From assembly GCA_041662485.1 (NCBI GenBank), contig JBAZSJ010000005.1, positions 103,622 to 167,621 on the forward strand: a DNA stretch of 64,000 bases. The letters are read 5' to 3'. Under the pieces are notes generated by a model, which was given only the letters and a program-made list of their open reading frames with translations, was not told where the DNA came from and ran no database searches. The translations under genes and the position numbers were made by a program. This document shows positions 1 through 9,023 of the stretch, one piece after another. Each line of letters opens with the position of its first letter. The first letter of the stretch is position 1. The stretch is from Rariglobus sp041662485 (lineage in GTDB: Bacteria; Verrucomicrobiota; Verrucomicrobiia; Opitutales; Opitutaceae).

Positions 1-1842
1 CTCGGCGTCTCGTTCCTCGCCCTGTTCGCCATCGGCGACAACTTGTATCCGGAAATCTACGACAATCCTCCCGAATACGTGGAGCAGCCCGTCGATTTCT
101 GGGGCAAGCCCTTCCGTGGTTACCGCCACTGGTCACTCCCCCAGATGGACGAACACGTGCGCCACTGCCTCGAACTCTACAAGTTCATCGCCCGCGGCGC
201 CGCCGCCAAAACGGTGGACGACACCGGCCGCGAGCGTCTGCCCTTCTATTTCTACCACAGTCCGATCTTCGCCCCGTCCTTCGACACCGACGGCCGCGCC
301 CACTATCTCGGTTGGCTGAAAAACCGCTACACCCTCGCGGAGCTCAACGCCCGCTACGGCACCGCCTACGCGTCCTTCGACGACTTGCAGCCCGCCGATT
401 ACTGGGTCCACCCCGACCAGGAAACGGAGTCGCTGCGCTACGTGCCGTCTCCGGAAGACTACGCCTCCCACCCGTCCGTCGTGCTCAAACACGCCGACAA
501 TCAGCGCTACAAGCAGGAGGTGATGAAGCACTACTTCATCGAAATCGTCGCGCGCCTGCGAAAGGTCGAACCCCGCTTCTACTTCTACGCCGCGCTCTCG
601 CAGTGGAAATGTTTCTTCAACGACTTCGTCCATATCCAGAATCGCGGCTGGGATCTCTGGGATCTCGGCGAGGCTCTCGATTCGCCGTCGTTCATCACGA
701 TGCCGATCGACAACCACGGCAACGTCGAACCCTACGTCGTCCCCTGCGAACTCGCCATGCTCCGCAGCGCCGCCCGGGGCAAAGACTTCGTCGGCTCTCT
801 CTTCCTCGGCCGTTACATGGCCAACGATATCTACGCGGTCTGCAGCCCCGCCGAAATCATCGCCTCCACCTTCGGCGCCGGCGCCACCGAGCTGTATTTC
901 TACGGCTACAACGGCCTCGATGACGGCGGCAATTTCGGCAAATGGGGCGACGCTGAAAAATCCTCCCTGCGTTCCGCGCTCGATTGGTTCTCCGACGTGC
1001 GCGAGCTGGCCGGCCGCCGCGTGAAAACACGCGAGGTCGCGATCCTTTTTCCATATGCGTCCTACACGTTGTCGGCCTTCGCCACCGATGCCGCGCGCTA
1101 CGTCGCCTTCCGCGAAGATCTGCTCGGCTGGTTCCGCCAATTCTCCGACCACGGCGTCGCCGTGGATATCCTGCACCCGTCGCAAGTGAGGGCCGGTGCC
1201 CTCGACGGCTACCGTCAAGTCGTGCTTCCCGCCGATCCCCTCTACGCCTCGATGCCCGATCCGGAGATGGAGTCACGCCTGCGTGCCTATGTCGAAACCG
1301 GCGGCACCGTGTCGCACAGCGTGTCACCCCTGGCCGAGCGCGCCTTCGGGTTGAAATCGCACCCGCACAAGGCGGACTCGTTCGGCTGGGAAGAAAAAAT
1401 CGTCACCGGCTCGGCCGAGTTCGTGTCCTACGAAACGGGCAAGGCCGAAGCCTGTTACCTGAGCGATCACTTGATTGCCTACGCAACCCAGGCCGTCGGC
1501 CGCGGCACGGTGCATTCCTACGGTTTCCACTACGGCTTTGCCTACGGCTGCAAGGAACACCTGCCCGTCGCCCGCGACTACAAAAAGGAAAACCACTACC
1601 CGCTCACCATCGCGGTGCGCACCCCGGTGGACAAACTGCTCGCGGAGTCGGGCCTCTCGCGAGGACGTCAGCGCGGCGTGGAGCGCATCGCCTTCGAACG
1701 CGGCGAACTCGTCGTCAACCACACCCCCTACACCGTTGAAGTGGCGGCGGCTACCGGCGGCAAGACCCGCTCCACCTTCGAAGGTTTTGACGGCCGCCAT
1801 CTCCCCGGCCGCCACGCCGTCTTCATCCCGGGGACAAAGTAA
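1..1842 (+). CDS. GH42-like glycoside hydrolase, 5' partial
   Basis: The reading frame is open from base 1, so the true start lies upstream of the window; the TTG at 43 is only the first possible start inside it. The first two thirds look like a (beta/alpha)8 hydrolase that includes a WLKNRYTLAELNARYGTAY stretch, a pattern seen in GH42 beta-galactosidases and relatives. The last third (from about VAILFPYASYTL, through RLRAYVETGGTV) resembles the beta-galactosidase trimerisation, glutamine-amidotransferase-like domain. I could not place the catalytic glutamates with certainty, so substrate is open. It converges on the GH38 gene, which suggests a shared role in oligosaccharide breakdown. No signal peptide can be judged because the N-terminus is missing. 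Confidence 0.6.
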   Translation, partial: LGVSFLALFAIGDNLYPEIYDNPPEYVEQPVDFWGKPFRGYRHWSLPQMDEHVRHCLELYKFIARGAAAKTVDDTGRERLPFYFYHSPIFAPSFDTDGRAHYLGWLKNRYTLAELNARYGTAYASFDDLQPADYWVHPDQETESLRYVPSPEDYASHPSVVLKHADNQRYKQEVMKHYFIEIVARLRKVEPRFYFYAALSQWKCFFNDFVHIQNRGWDLWDLGEALDSPSFITMPIDNHGNVEPYVVPCELAMLRSAARGKDFVGSLFLGRYMANDIYAVCSPAEIIASTFGAGATELYFYGYNGLDDGGNFGKWGDAEKSSLRSALDWFSDVRELAGRRVKTREVAILFPYASYTLSAFATDAARYVAFREDLLGWFRQFSDHGVAVDILHPSQVRAGALDGYRQVVLPADPLYASMPDPEMESRLRAYVETGGTVSHSVSPLAERAFGLKSHPHKADSFGWEEKIVTGSAEFVSYETGKAEACYLSDHLIAYATQAVGRGTVHSYGFHYGFAYGCKEHLPVARDYKKENHYPLTIAVRTPVDKLLAESGLSRGRQRGVERIAFERGELVVNHTPYTVEVAAATGGKTRSTFEGFDGRHLPGRHAVFIPGTK

Positions 1843-1924
1843 TGCGCCCCTGTCAGTATCCATTTCCAAGGCGAAGCGCAGCGCCTCGACCCAATCCGGC
1901 AGATCGAGTGAGCCGTCCACGCCC

Positions 1925-1957
1925 GACGGTCGTTTAACCCACCCAAGAACGACCGTC
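1925..1957. terminator. Hairpin between convergent genes
   Basis: A perfect 10-bp inverted repeat (GACGGTCGTT at 1925-1934, AACGACCGTC at 1948-1957) lies between the convergent GH42-like and GH38 genes. There is no T-tract on either strand, so its role as a bidirectional terminator is inferred from position only. Confidence 0.4.
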
Positions 1958-1981
1958 ACGCTCGCTGCGCCCGGGACCCGC

Positions 1982-4900
1982 TCAGCGCACGATCTTCACC
2001 GAGCGCACCTGGTAGGGAGTGATCGGTAGCGCAACTTCGCCGACCGTCGTCTCGGCGCCGGTCAGCGGTTGGCCGAGCAAATCAACCGGCGTGCCTTTCA
2101 CGCCTGAAGCCAAACACAACTTCAGCGCGCCTCGGCGACCCAACGTCTCATGCAGACGCAACACCCAGCCGTCATTGACCGGCTCGGCCCATGCGGGCAC
2201 CGCGGACGACACGCCTTCGATGTGCTCGAACCCGGCCGAGATTTTCTCGCCCGCATACGGCACACAAGGCGTGAACAACGTGTCGGCCATCGCCGCGGGC
2301 TGCTCGTGCGCGGGCAGGTCCGGCGCATAGCGTGTGAGCGCGAGATTGATCGTGTGTCGCCCCAGATCGGAGTGCACGGGACGATCGGGCACAGCGCGGA
2401 TCTTGGGATGATGATCCGCCTCGGTGACCAACGCGCTGCGCAGCAGGCTCACGCCCACGGTGCCCTCTCGCGTGGTAAATCCATACTTCGCCTCGGTGAT
2501 GATCGCGAGCCCCTCGCTCTGGGCGTCGTCGCACACCACCATCCACCGGCTGCCGGACACTTCCCACTGCGCCTCTTCGCGGGCGTAGCCCGGCCATTGC
2601 CCGCGCAACAGGCTGCCGAACGGCGCGCCGTAGCGGGCCTCGCGACCGCGATACTCGCTCGTGAAAATACCCTTCACCCAGTGAAGCGGATCGTGCCAGT
2701 CCACCTCGTAGCGCATGCGCAGCGCCGCTTCGCCGGCGCGCAGCGAATAGATCACCGTAATGCGGCTCGCTTTCGCGATGTCATAGTTGAACGCCACCGA
2801 CGCCACCAGACCGTCGTTCACGACGACCTGCTTCCCGGAGAAACGCGCCTTGTGCCCGTTCACCAGATTCGTGCGGTCCACGTCCCACGCTTTGTAGGCC
2901 GCCGGCTGGTCGGGATAGGCGCAGAGCGTGTGTCCGGTGACGGCGACGTCCTTGCCGTCGATCAAGAGCGCGGCGAGCGAGCCCTCGGCATCAAACACCG
3001 CGCGCACGCGCTCGCTCTCCAGCGAGTTCGCGGCGGCCTTTGGCGCGATCACGTCAAGTGCGGCGAGCGAGGCCGCCGGACCACCGCTGAGCGGGGCGAG
3101 TTGATAACACTTGCCACCGTCAACCCAAGTGCGCGGGAGCAGAAGCGGGTTGAACCAGCCCGCGGTCCGGCCGTCGCCCAGCACGTGCGCCGCCTCGGCC
3201 AGCGCCTTCGCGGCCAGCGTCTGCAACTCGGGAATCGCCTCGGCGTAAACCTCCCAGATGGAACTGCCGGGGATGTAGTCGTGGAAATGCGAGAAGCTCG
3301 CGCGTTTCCAGTAGTGTCGGTCAATCGGTCCGAGCCCGCGCACGACGTGCGCCGCTTCCAAAACCTGCAGCGCGCGCTCGAGTCCGCGAAAGGCCGCCTT
3401 GAGCGCGCCGTGCGTGGTGAACACGCCGCGGTGAAGCTCCAGCATGAGTTCTCCGGTGACGACCGGCAGTGCGTCCTTCACCTGCGCGAGGCGTTCGAAG
3501 AAGGGCTCTATGTTGCCCCATTCCACCCGCGGCAGACCGGCGAGGTTGGCCACTCGGCGGGCGCGCTCGATCATCTCTTCGGTCGGCCCTCCTCCTCCGT
3601 CGCCGTAGCCGGTCGGCTGCAGGAACTCGGGCTGCACGGCCGACTGCTGGTGGTGCAGCACGTCTTCGCGCAGATTATTCACGTCCACGTTTTCGTTGTA
3701 ATCATGAATGAGCACGACATGCGCGTTGACCTCCGCGCCGTCCGGCCCCTGCCAACGAAAGCTGGAGTGCGGGAAACGATTTACCGTGCTCCACGAAAGC
3801 TTGCTCGTGAAAAACCCCGTCACACCGACGCCGGCGAGCAGCTGCGGCATGCAGCCGCTGTAGCCGAAGACGTCAGGCAGCCAGAAGACGTCGCTCGGCG
3901 AACCGCGCAAGGCCTTGAACTCCTCCTGGCCGATGCGCAGACAGCGCAGGATCGCCTCGCCGCACGGCATCTGCGTGTCGCCCTCGACGTAGGCCGCGCC
4001 GGTGGCGTCCCATCTTTTTTGCGCGATCAAGCCCTTGACCTTTTCCAACAACTCGGGCGAACGGCGGCCGACGGCCTCGTAGCTCGCCGGCTGCGAATAG
4101 CCGAATTTGAACTCGGGATATTCCTTCAAAAGGCGCGTCTGCGTGGACCACGAATGAACGGCCTTGAACTCGCCCACCCGCTCGGGCCAGAGCCACACAA
4201 GATCGATGTGCGCGTGGCCGGTGAGCACGGCCTTGATCGCGTCAGGCGACGCGGGAAAATCGGCGTAGATTTTTTTGAGTTCCGCGGCGAAGACCTCGAT
4301 GCCCCGCAGGTCGAAAAGGTCGACGGCCTTGTCGAGCCGGTCGCACAGGCGGCGGAAGAGCGGACTCACGCGAAACGCCTGGGGGCTGTGGCGCACCGGA
4401 TCAGTCAGGCCCTTGGACGGTCCCGGCTGCGCGGGCTGCCCATCGCGATACTCGGCCTCGACAAGATCCAACAGCACCTTGAGATCGTTGTAGACGGCCC
4501 AGGCGGTGTCGTCGCGCGCGACGAAACGTGGCGGAGCGTAGAGACTGCCCTCCTCCTCGAGGCGCGCCGACTCGCCCGAGAGCCAGATGGCGGACCGGAT
4601 GCACACCGCCTCGATCCACAATTCGCGCGTGCCGGCGGGCAATGGAATCTGCTGGTGGGCGACGTCCAAACCGGAATACGGCACTCCGTCGATATAGGCG
4701 GTCGCCTCGGCCTGGTCCTCCCAGCGGAAGTAGCGGGTCTCCGGCCCCGTCGCCTCGGGCAACGTCACGCGAAACCAGCTCTGCGCATATTTCGGCCCCC
4801 AGTTGAACGACGCGGCCGGCAGCGGCTTGAAATCGGCCGGAGCCACTTCCTTCACGGTTTTGAAGACCAGCGAGGGAGCCGTCTGCTCGACGCGACACTC

Positions 4901-4996
4901 GCCGGGCAGCGGACGCCAGATGCGGGTCTGGGCGCGGCGCAGGGCCTCGCCGATGCGGGCAGGGATAAGTTGGGTGAGGAAGGTGCGGGGAAGCAT
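1982..4996 (-). CDS. Alpha-mannosidase, glycoside hydrolase family 38
   Basis: This 1004-residue protein fits bacterial GH38 retaining alpha-mannosidases, which remove terminal alpha-mannose from glycans. The catalytic domain starts with HAHIDLVWLWP at about 261-271, giving the two metal-binding positions His261 or His263 and Asp265. The nucleophile is probably Asp375 in FWLPDVFGYSGC. A helical middle domain and C-terminal beta-sandwiches follow, as is usual for the family; the N-terminal 240 residues include a beta-sandwich seen in the longer bacterial members. No signal peptide is visible, so the enzyme is probably cytoplasmic. It lies 59 bp downstream of a GntR-type regulator on the same strand, and a long palindrome ends 15 bp before its ATG. 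Confidence 0.93.
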   Translation of the reverse strand: MLPRTFLTQLIPARIGEALRRAQTRIWRPLPGECRVEQTAPSLVFKTVKEVAPADFKPLPAASFNWGPKYAQSWFRVTLPEATGPETRYFRWEDQAEATAYIDGVPYSGLDVAHQQIPLPAGTRELWIEAVCIRSAIWLSGESARLEEEGSLYAPPRFVARDDTAWAVYNDLKVLLDLVEAEYRDGQPAQPGPSKGLTDPVRHSPQAFRVSPLFRRLCDRLDKAVDLFDLRGIEVFAAELKKIYADFPASPDAIKAVLTGHAHIDLVWLWPERVGEFKAVHSWSTQTRLLKEYPEFKFGYSQPASYEAVGRRSPELLEKVKGLIAQKRWDATGAAYVEGDTQMPCGEAILRCLRIGQEEFKALRGSPSDVFWLPDVFGYSGCMPQLLAGVGVTGFFTSKLSWSTVNRFPHSSFRWQGPDGAEVNAHVVLIHDYNENVDVNNLREDVLHHQQSAVQPEFLQPTGYGDGGGGPTEEMIERARRVANLAGLPRVEWGNIEPFFERLAQVKDALPVVTGELMLELHRGVFTTHGALKAAFRGLERALQVLEAAHVVRGLGPIDRHYWKRASFSHFHDYIPGSSIWEVYAEAIPELQTLAAKALAEAAHVLGDGRTAGWFNPLLLPRTWVDGGKCYQLAPLSGGPAASLAALDVIAPKAAANSLESERVRAVFDAEGSLAALLIDGKDVAVTGHTLCAYPDQPAAYKAWDVDRTNLVNGHKARFSGKQVVVNDGLVASVAFNYDIAKASRITVIYSLRAGEAALRMRYEVDWHDPLHWVKGIFTSEYRGREARYGAPFGSLLRGQWPGYAREEAQWEVSGSRWMVVCDDAQSEGLAIITEAKYGFTTREGTVGVSLLRSALVTEADHHPKIRAVPDRPVHSDLGRHTINLALTRYAPDLPAHEQPAAMADTLFTPCVPYAGEKISAGFEHIEGVSSAVPAWAEPVNDGWVLRLHETLGRRGALKLCLASGVKGTPVDLLGQPLTGAETTVGEVALPITPYQVRSVKIVR

Positions 4997-5010
4997 ATGG
5001 CTTGAGCGGA

Positions 5011-5046
5011 GTTAATTAAATTACCATTTTTGGTAAATTAATTAAC
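5011..5046. promoter_or_regulatory. 36-bp palindromic operator upstream of GH38 gene
   Basis: The sequence reads GTTAATTAA, then ATTACCAT, and mirrors itself to end in TTAATTAAC. Apart from one mismatched pair (positions 10 and 27) and the four central bases, both halves are complementary. It is very AT-rich inside GC-rich DNA and lies directly upstream of the mannosidase start codon and just after the regulator stop. AraR-like GntR/LacI hybrids bind AT-rich palindromes, so this is the likely operator of the adjacent regulator. It may also hold a promoter. Confidence 0.7.
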
Positions 5047-5055
5047 CGGCCGGAC

Positions 5056-6123
5056 TCAAGCCTGTTTTGGCGCCGGCCCGGTGGACTCGCCGACGAACAA
5101 CGGCACGGCCCTCGGCTGCACCAGAGACGGCTTCACCCACTCGACGCGCCCGATCATCCAGTCCACCGCCTTGGCCAGGTAACGGTCGCGGGGCGGGGTT
5201 TGCAGAGCGGTAAGCGAGGGAACCAAGAAGGGGCCGAGGCCCTCGTCGTTGATCGCGCACACCGACACGTCGCGCCCGATGCGCAGACCACGCTCGTGGA
5301 GGGCGCGCATGGCGCCGATGGCGGCGTGCACCGTAGTGCCGAGGAACGCCGTGGCGGGGGCGCGGCGCGTCTTGAGCCGGGCCAGCATCAGGCGATAGGC
5401 CTCGGCCAGCATCCCGACCGATTCGGGACAACTGAGCAACTCGCCCTCCAGGTCGTTTTCGTCGAGGTAGGCGCGCCAGCCGGCGATGCGCGCCCTGATG
5501 ACGGGATTGGGCGGCTGGATGTTGATGCAGTCGATGCGGCGATGGCCGAGCTTGCGCAGGTGGGCCAGCAGCTTGTCGCCGGAGGCAAAGGGGAACACCA
5601 TCACCGAGCGCAGACCCGACTTCGTCTGGTCTTGGTCGAGCACCACTACGCGTGTGCGGGCGGAGATCAGTCGCTTCACCAGCGGATCGGGCATCTCTTC
5701 AGCGCTCAACGGCAATAGGAAGACACCGTCGAAGCCGTCCAGCGCGGAGCTTATCACCCGATCACCGTAGTGCGAAAAACTGAACGAGCGCACCATCGCG
5801 CCGCGCGCCTCGGCCGCGTCATAGACACCGTCGCGCCACAGCGCGCTCTCTCCGCCGATACGTCCGGAGTGGAGGAAGGCAATCAACGGACGGCGCGCTT
5901 CCGCCGTCGTCTCGGTCTCCGCCGAAAGACGTCCGGTGGGGCCGCGGGCGAGCAGGCCCTCGGTGGTCAGTTGCCGGAGAGCCTTGCGCACCGTAGGCCG
6001 GCTGAGACCCAGTTCACGGGCAAGCTGCCGTTCGCCCGGGAAACGTCCGGCGTGGTCGCCATGCTCAAGGCGCTTGCGGATGATCTCGACGGCGAGTCGC
6101 GTCTGGGTGTCGGGGCGGGCCAT
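5056..6123 (-). CDS. GntR-family regulator with LacI-type sugar-binding domain
   Basis: Residues 7-66 form a GntR winged helix-turn-helix, with the recognition region GERQLARELGLSRPTVRKALRQL. From about residue 78 the protein becomes a periplasmic-binding-protein-like domain of the LacI/GalR type (RRPLIAFLHSG at the start, then GVFLLPL and a FLGTTVHAAIGAMRAL stretch). This layout is that of AraR and other sugar-responsive repressors. I chose the ATG at 6123 (355 residues) because MARPDTQTRL begins just before the winged helix and has AAGGG upstream; a GTG at 6174 would add 17 residues. It probably represses the GH38 gene through the palindrome at 5011-5046 and releases it on binding a mannose-containing sugar (inference). 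Confidence 0.87.
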   Translation of the reverse strand: MARPDTQTRLAVEIIRKRLEHGDHAGRFPGERQLARELGLSRPTVRKALRQLTTEGLLARGPTGRLSAETETTAEARRPLIAFLHSGRIGGESALWRDGVYDAAEARGAMVRSFSFSHYGDRVISSALDGFDGVFLLPLSAEEMPDPLVKRLISARTRVVVLDQDQTKSGLRSVMVFPFASGDKLLAHLRKLGHRRIDCINIQPPNPVIRARIAGWRAYLDENDLEGELLSCPESVGMLAEAYRLMLARLKTRRAPATAFLGTTVHAAIGAMRALHERGLRIGRDVSVCAINDEGLGPFLVPSLTALQTPPRDRYLAKAVDWMIGRVEWVKPSLVQPRAVPLFVGESTGPAPKQA

Positions 6124-6272
6124 GCGCGCCCTTATGCCCGAGCGCCTGCCCCGGATGCAAGCCGCACCGCCCACCGCCGGCTATCTGCGCGACGTCCTCT
6201 CGCGCCTGCCAGCCATGACCAATCAGGACGACCTTGCTCCTCTCACCCCGGCTCGTTGGCCACCGTCTGTCG

Positions 6273-6290
6273 AGGTCGTAGCTACGACCT
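6273..6290. repeat. Perfect 18-bp palindrome upstream of the regulator
   Basis: AGGTCGTAGCTACGACCT is its own reverse complement. It lies about 150 bp upstream of the regulator start. It could be a binding site or a small repeat remnant; it does not resemble the operator at 5011-5046. Confidence 0.4.
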
Positions 6291-6381
6291 GGCCCGCTTC
6301 GTATTGGTGACCATTGATAACCATGTCGGCTTCGTAATCGCCACCATTACGACCGTAACCCACGTCATACTCCAGTCCCGG

Positions 6382-6474
6382 CTATGAGGTCGGCCGGTAT
6401 TTCAACACATAGCAGCTGATTCCCCGTGAAACCAACCACTCGGCGTAACCCTTGCCCTCGTGTCCCGAGAGGGA
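6382..6474 (-). pseudogene. Scrap of an alpha/beta-hydrolase esterase gene
   Basis: About 30 codons on the minus strand read SLSGHEGKGYAEWLVSRG and then ISCYVLKYRPTS before a stop. This looks like the stretch after the oxyanion-hole glycines in acetyl-xylan-esterase and lipase-like alpha/beta hydrolases, where a HEG..YAEWL segment precedes VLKYR. No start, catalytic serine or C-terminal half is present, so it is at most a fragment. The call rests on motif memory only. Confidence 0.35.
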
Positions 6475-6510
6475 CCAGTATGACAGTGGACAAATCTACT
6501 GAGTCTAGCG

Positions 6511-6622
6511 TAATAGGGTGACAGGTAGGGACGGACCGCTGGGCCGTCCGTTGCGCGGTGCCCAGTGGTAAATCGCGGCGGGCCCAGCGGTCCCGCCCTA
6601 CCTGGAAATCGTCACTCTATTA
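6511..6622. repeat. MITE-like 112-bp element with terminal inverted repeats
   Basis: The ends TAATAGGGTGAC (6511-6522) and GTCACTCTATTA (6611-6622) are inverted repeats with one mismatch in 12. Just inside lie AGGTAGGG and CCCTACCT, followed by arms around a CCGCTGGGCC core. The 28 bases at 6523-6550 are identical to 37875-37902. No open frame for a transposase is present. It lies between two gene scraps, in the decayed stretch 6124-7085. Confidence 0.6.
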
Positions 6623-6635
6623 TGCAAGGCCCAGT

Positions 6636-7012
6636 AATTGGCACCAAGGCCTCAAGGAGGCCGAAAAGGAGATTGCAGACGCCAAATACCCAAGACTTCG
6701 CATGTTCACGGTGTTCAATACAATTCGGCAAACGCCAGAGCTGCGTTTCAACCCGATACGATAAAGGGGCTTTCCACCTCCGACGGTGGGAATGTAAAGG
6801 GCTTTGCCCTTGCGGGCGCAGACCGACGGTTTGTCTGGGCGAATGCAAAAATCGAAGACGATATGGCGATCGTTTTGAGCGCCCCCGTGATCATGCATCC
6901 CTTCGCCGTCCGATATGCTTGGGCGAACAATCCGGCTGTAAATCTTGTCGATGGCGCCGGGTTGCCCGCTGTTCCGTTCCGCACGGATAATTGGCTGCAA
7001 ATTGAGCCCTGA
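6636..7012 (+). pseudogene. Decayed sialate O-acetylesterase
   Basis: Two pieces in different frames resemble sialate O-acetylesterases. The first (about 6651-6710) reads EAEKEIADAKYPRLRMFTV, like the N-terminal part of the family. The second (about 6735-7012) contains GGNVKGFALAGADRRFVWA, then PFAVRYAWANNP and GLPAVPFRTDNW, which is the typical family C-terminus. The middle, including the catalytic residues, is missing, so the gene has lost several hundred codons and shifted frame. The rest of the gene-poor interval 6124-7085 holds only the palindrome, the esterase scrap and the MITE-like element annotated here. Confidence 0.65.
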
Positions 7013-7085
7013 TGAAAGGCATAATCGGGATACTGGTGAAAGGGAAAGAGCTGCTGGATGAGGCGGAGCCCCCCCTCGCGCCGGT

Positions 7086-9005
7086 TCAAGTGCAGCGGGG
7101 AGCGTCAAGCAGGGCGCGCATGGTCCGCCCGAACGTGAACAGATCAAAGGGCTTTTCGATGATGTCCGTCTGGCCGAGCTGGTGGAGTTCGGCCAGGGCG
7201 GCGGAGTTGAGATTGCCCGTGGCCACGAGCACCGGAACCTCCGGCCAGCGTTGGCGGAGAACCTTGAGGACGTCGATGCCGCCCAGTCGCGGCATGTTCA
7301 GGTCAAGGATCACGATGTCGAGGTGGGTCTCGGCCGCGAGGATGAGCTCGATGGCCTCGGCGCCGTCCATGGCGGGTTGCACGGTATATCCGGCGCCGCG
7401 CAGCACGGTCCCGAGCATGTCCTGGATCGGCTGTTCGTCCTCGACGAGGAGAATGTGCTCGGTGCCGGGCGACAGGTGGAACTGGCCCGGTTGGAGGATT
7501 GGCGACGGGTGTTGCTCGGCGGGGCGCGCCTTGAGCGGCAGATAGACATGGAAAACGGTGCCTTTTCCGGGAGAGCTTTCGAGGTCGATCACCCCCTGGT
7601 GATTGGCGACGATGCCGTAGACGACCGCCAGCCCGAGGCCGGTTCCGCCGTGGTCCTGCTTGGTCGTGAAGAAGGGCTCGAAGATCCGGGCGCGCACCTC
7701 GGGCGGCATGCCGAGGCCGGTGTCGGCCACCCGGATGTGCACGTAGTCCTGCGTGGGATCGACCTTCAGGTCGGCGATCATCGGGCCCTTGATCCGTCCG
7801 GTGGCGATGGTAAGCGCGCCGCCGTCGGGCATGGCGTCGCGGGCGTTGACGCAGAGGTTGAGCAGCACCTGCCGGATCTGGTTGGCGTCGGCGGCGAAGA
7901 CTTCGATCGTGTCGTCCAGCTCGCGCCGGATTTCGATGTTACGGGGGAAGGTTTCGTCGAACATGCCGGTCAGCTCGTTGATCAGCGAGTTGATGCGCAC
8001 GGCCTCATACGAGACCTCGGTCTTGCGGCTGAAGGCGTGGATCTGCCCCACCAGGGAAGCGGCCCTCAGGGCGGCCGCGTGCACGGCGGAGAGGTAGCGA
8101 TGGAGGCGCTGGTCCGCCGGAGGCAGGGCGATCGAAAGCTCGGTGAAGCCACGGATGATGGCGATGATGTTGTTGAAGTCGTGCGCGATCCCGCCGGCGA
8201 GCGTGCCGAGACTTTCCATCTTCTGGGCCTGGCGCAGTTGTTCCTCGAGGGTTTTCCGCTCGGTGATGTCCTCGCGCAGGCAGAGCAGGTATGTGATTTC
8301 GTCGAGGTGGTTTCGGATCGGCGAGACCTGGACGAGCTCCCAGGTTTCCGTGCCGTCCTTGCGCTGCGAGCGCAGTTCTCCGGACCATTTGTGCCCGGAG
8401 GCGACCAGGGTGCAGAAATGCCTGTAGGCGGCCTCGCTGGGATGCCCGTCGCGCAGCAGCGGGATCTGCCGCTCGAAAATTTCCTCCAGCGTGTAGCCGG
8501 TCACCTCGGTGTAACGGGAATTTACATACTGCGGCGTGCCGCCGGGCGTGGTGAGCACGATGGAAACGGGGGCCTGTTCGACGGCCTGCGCAAGCTTGCG
8601 GAAATGCTCCTCGGCCAGACGGTGCTTGGTCACGTCACGGCCAATGGCGCGGACCGCCTTCAGTTCCCCGTCGAGGTCGCGGATCGCGGTTTCTTCCCAG
8701 GCGATCCAACGCCAGCCCTGGGCGGTCTGCCAGCGGTGCTCGCGCGCGATGTGGAACGGCGGGCGCCCCAGGCGTTGCGAGGCGTCCGTCCAGTCGCCGG
8801 CGTCTTCCGGATGGATCAGCGCAAAGACGTTTTGGCCGACCCAAAAGGGGGCGGGCTGGCCGAATTTCCGGGCGAAGGCCCGGTTGACCTCGAGCACGCG
8901 GTTGGTGGCCGGATCAAAGAAAACCGCAAGCTCCAGGCTGTCGGCCCAGGGACCCAGGGCCGGCAGGGGAGTCGCTAAAGTGCTTTGCTCGGGGACGGAC
9001 TTCAT
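7086..9005 (-). CDS. Hybrid PAS sensor histidine kinase with receiver domain
   Basis: This 639-residue cytoplasmic protein has no membrane segment. Two PAS/PAC units occupy about 20-130 and 135-250 (each followed by a PAC end such as CLREDITERK). The dimerisation box MESLGTLAGGIAHDFNN places the phospho-accepting histidine at 275. The N box (LCVNARDAMPDGG), G1 (DTGLGMP), F box (FEPFFTTK) and G2 (GGTGLGLAVVYGI) are intact. A receiver domain fills the last 130 residues, with the acceptor Asp568 in VILDLNMPRLGG and Lys618 in IIEKPF. It starts 18 bp after the HDOD gene, so the two are probably co-transcribed. The signal is unknown. Confidence 0.93.
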   Translation of the reverse strand: MKSVPEQSTLATPLPALGPWADSLELAVFFDPATNRVLEVNRAFARKFGQPAPFWVGQNVFALIHPEDAGDWTDASQRLGRPPFHIAREHRWQTAQGWRWIAWEETAIRDLDGELKAVRAIGRDVTKHRLAEEHFRKLAQAVEQAPVSIVLTTPGGTPQYVNSRYTEVTGYTLEEIFERQIPLLRDGHPSEAAYRHFCTLVASGHKWSGELRSQRKDGTETWELVQVSPIRNHLDEITYLLCLREDITERKTLEEQLRQAQKMESLGTLAGGIAHDFNNIIAIIRGFTELSIALPPADQRLHRYLSAVHAAALRAASLVGQIHAFSRKTEVSYEAVRINSLINELTGMFDETFPRNIEIRRELDDTIEVFAADANQIRQVLLNLCVNARDAMPDGGALTIATGRIKGPMIADLKVDPTQDYVHIRVADTGLGMPPEVRARIFEPFFTTKQDHGGTGLGLAVVYGIVANHQGVIDLESSPGKGTVFHVYLPLKARPAEQHPSPILQPGQFHLSPGTEHILLVEDEQPIQDMLGTVLRGAGYTVQPAMDGAEAIELILAAETHLDIVILDLNMPRLGGIDVLKVLRQRWPEVPVLVATGNLNSAALAELHQLGQTDIIEKPFDLFTFGRTMRALLDAPRCT

Positions 9006-9023
9006 GGGGCGATGCGCATGAGA

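Noticed and set aside
1843..1960. Protein-like minus-strand stretch PDWVEALRFALEMDTD after the first gene
   Set aside because: It is short, has no start context, runs into an antisense frame and matches no family that I can name.
2150..5005. 951-codon open frame on the plus strand opposite the GH38 gene
   Set aside because: It is the antisense shadow of a confidently recognised enzyme in GC-rich DNA, with an Arg/Ala-rich, low-complexity translation and no family likeness.
5011..5046. Palindrome read as a terminator for the regulator gene
   Set aside because: The stem is AT-rich and lacks a GC-rich part followed by a T-tract, so an operator is more likely.
6565..6990. 141-codon frame in the decayed esterase region
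   Set aside because: It is Arg/Cys-rich and lies out of frame with both recognisable esterase pieces.
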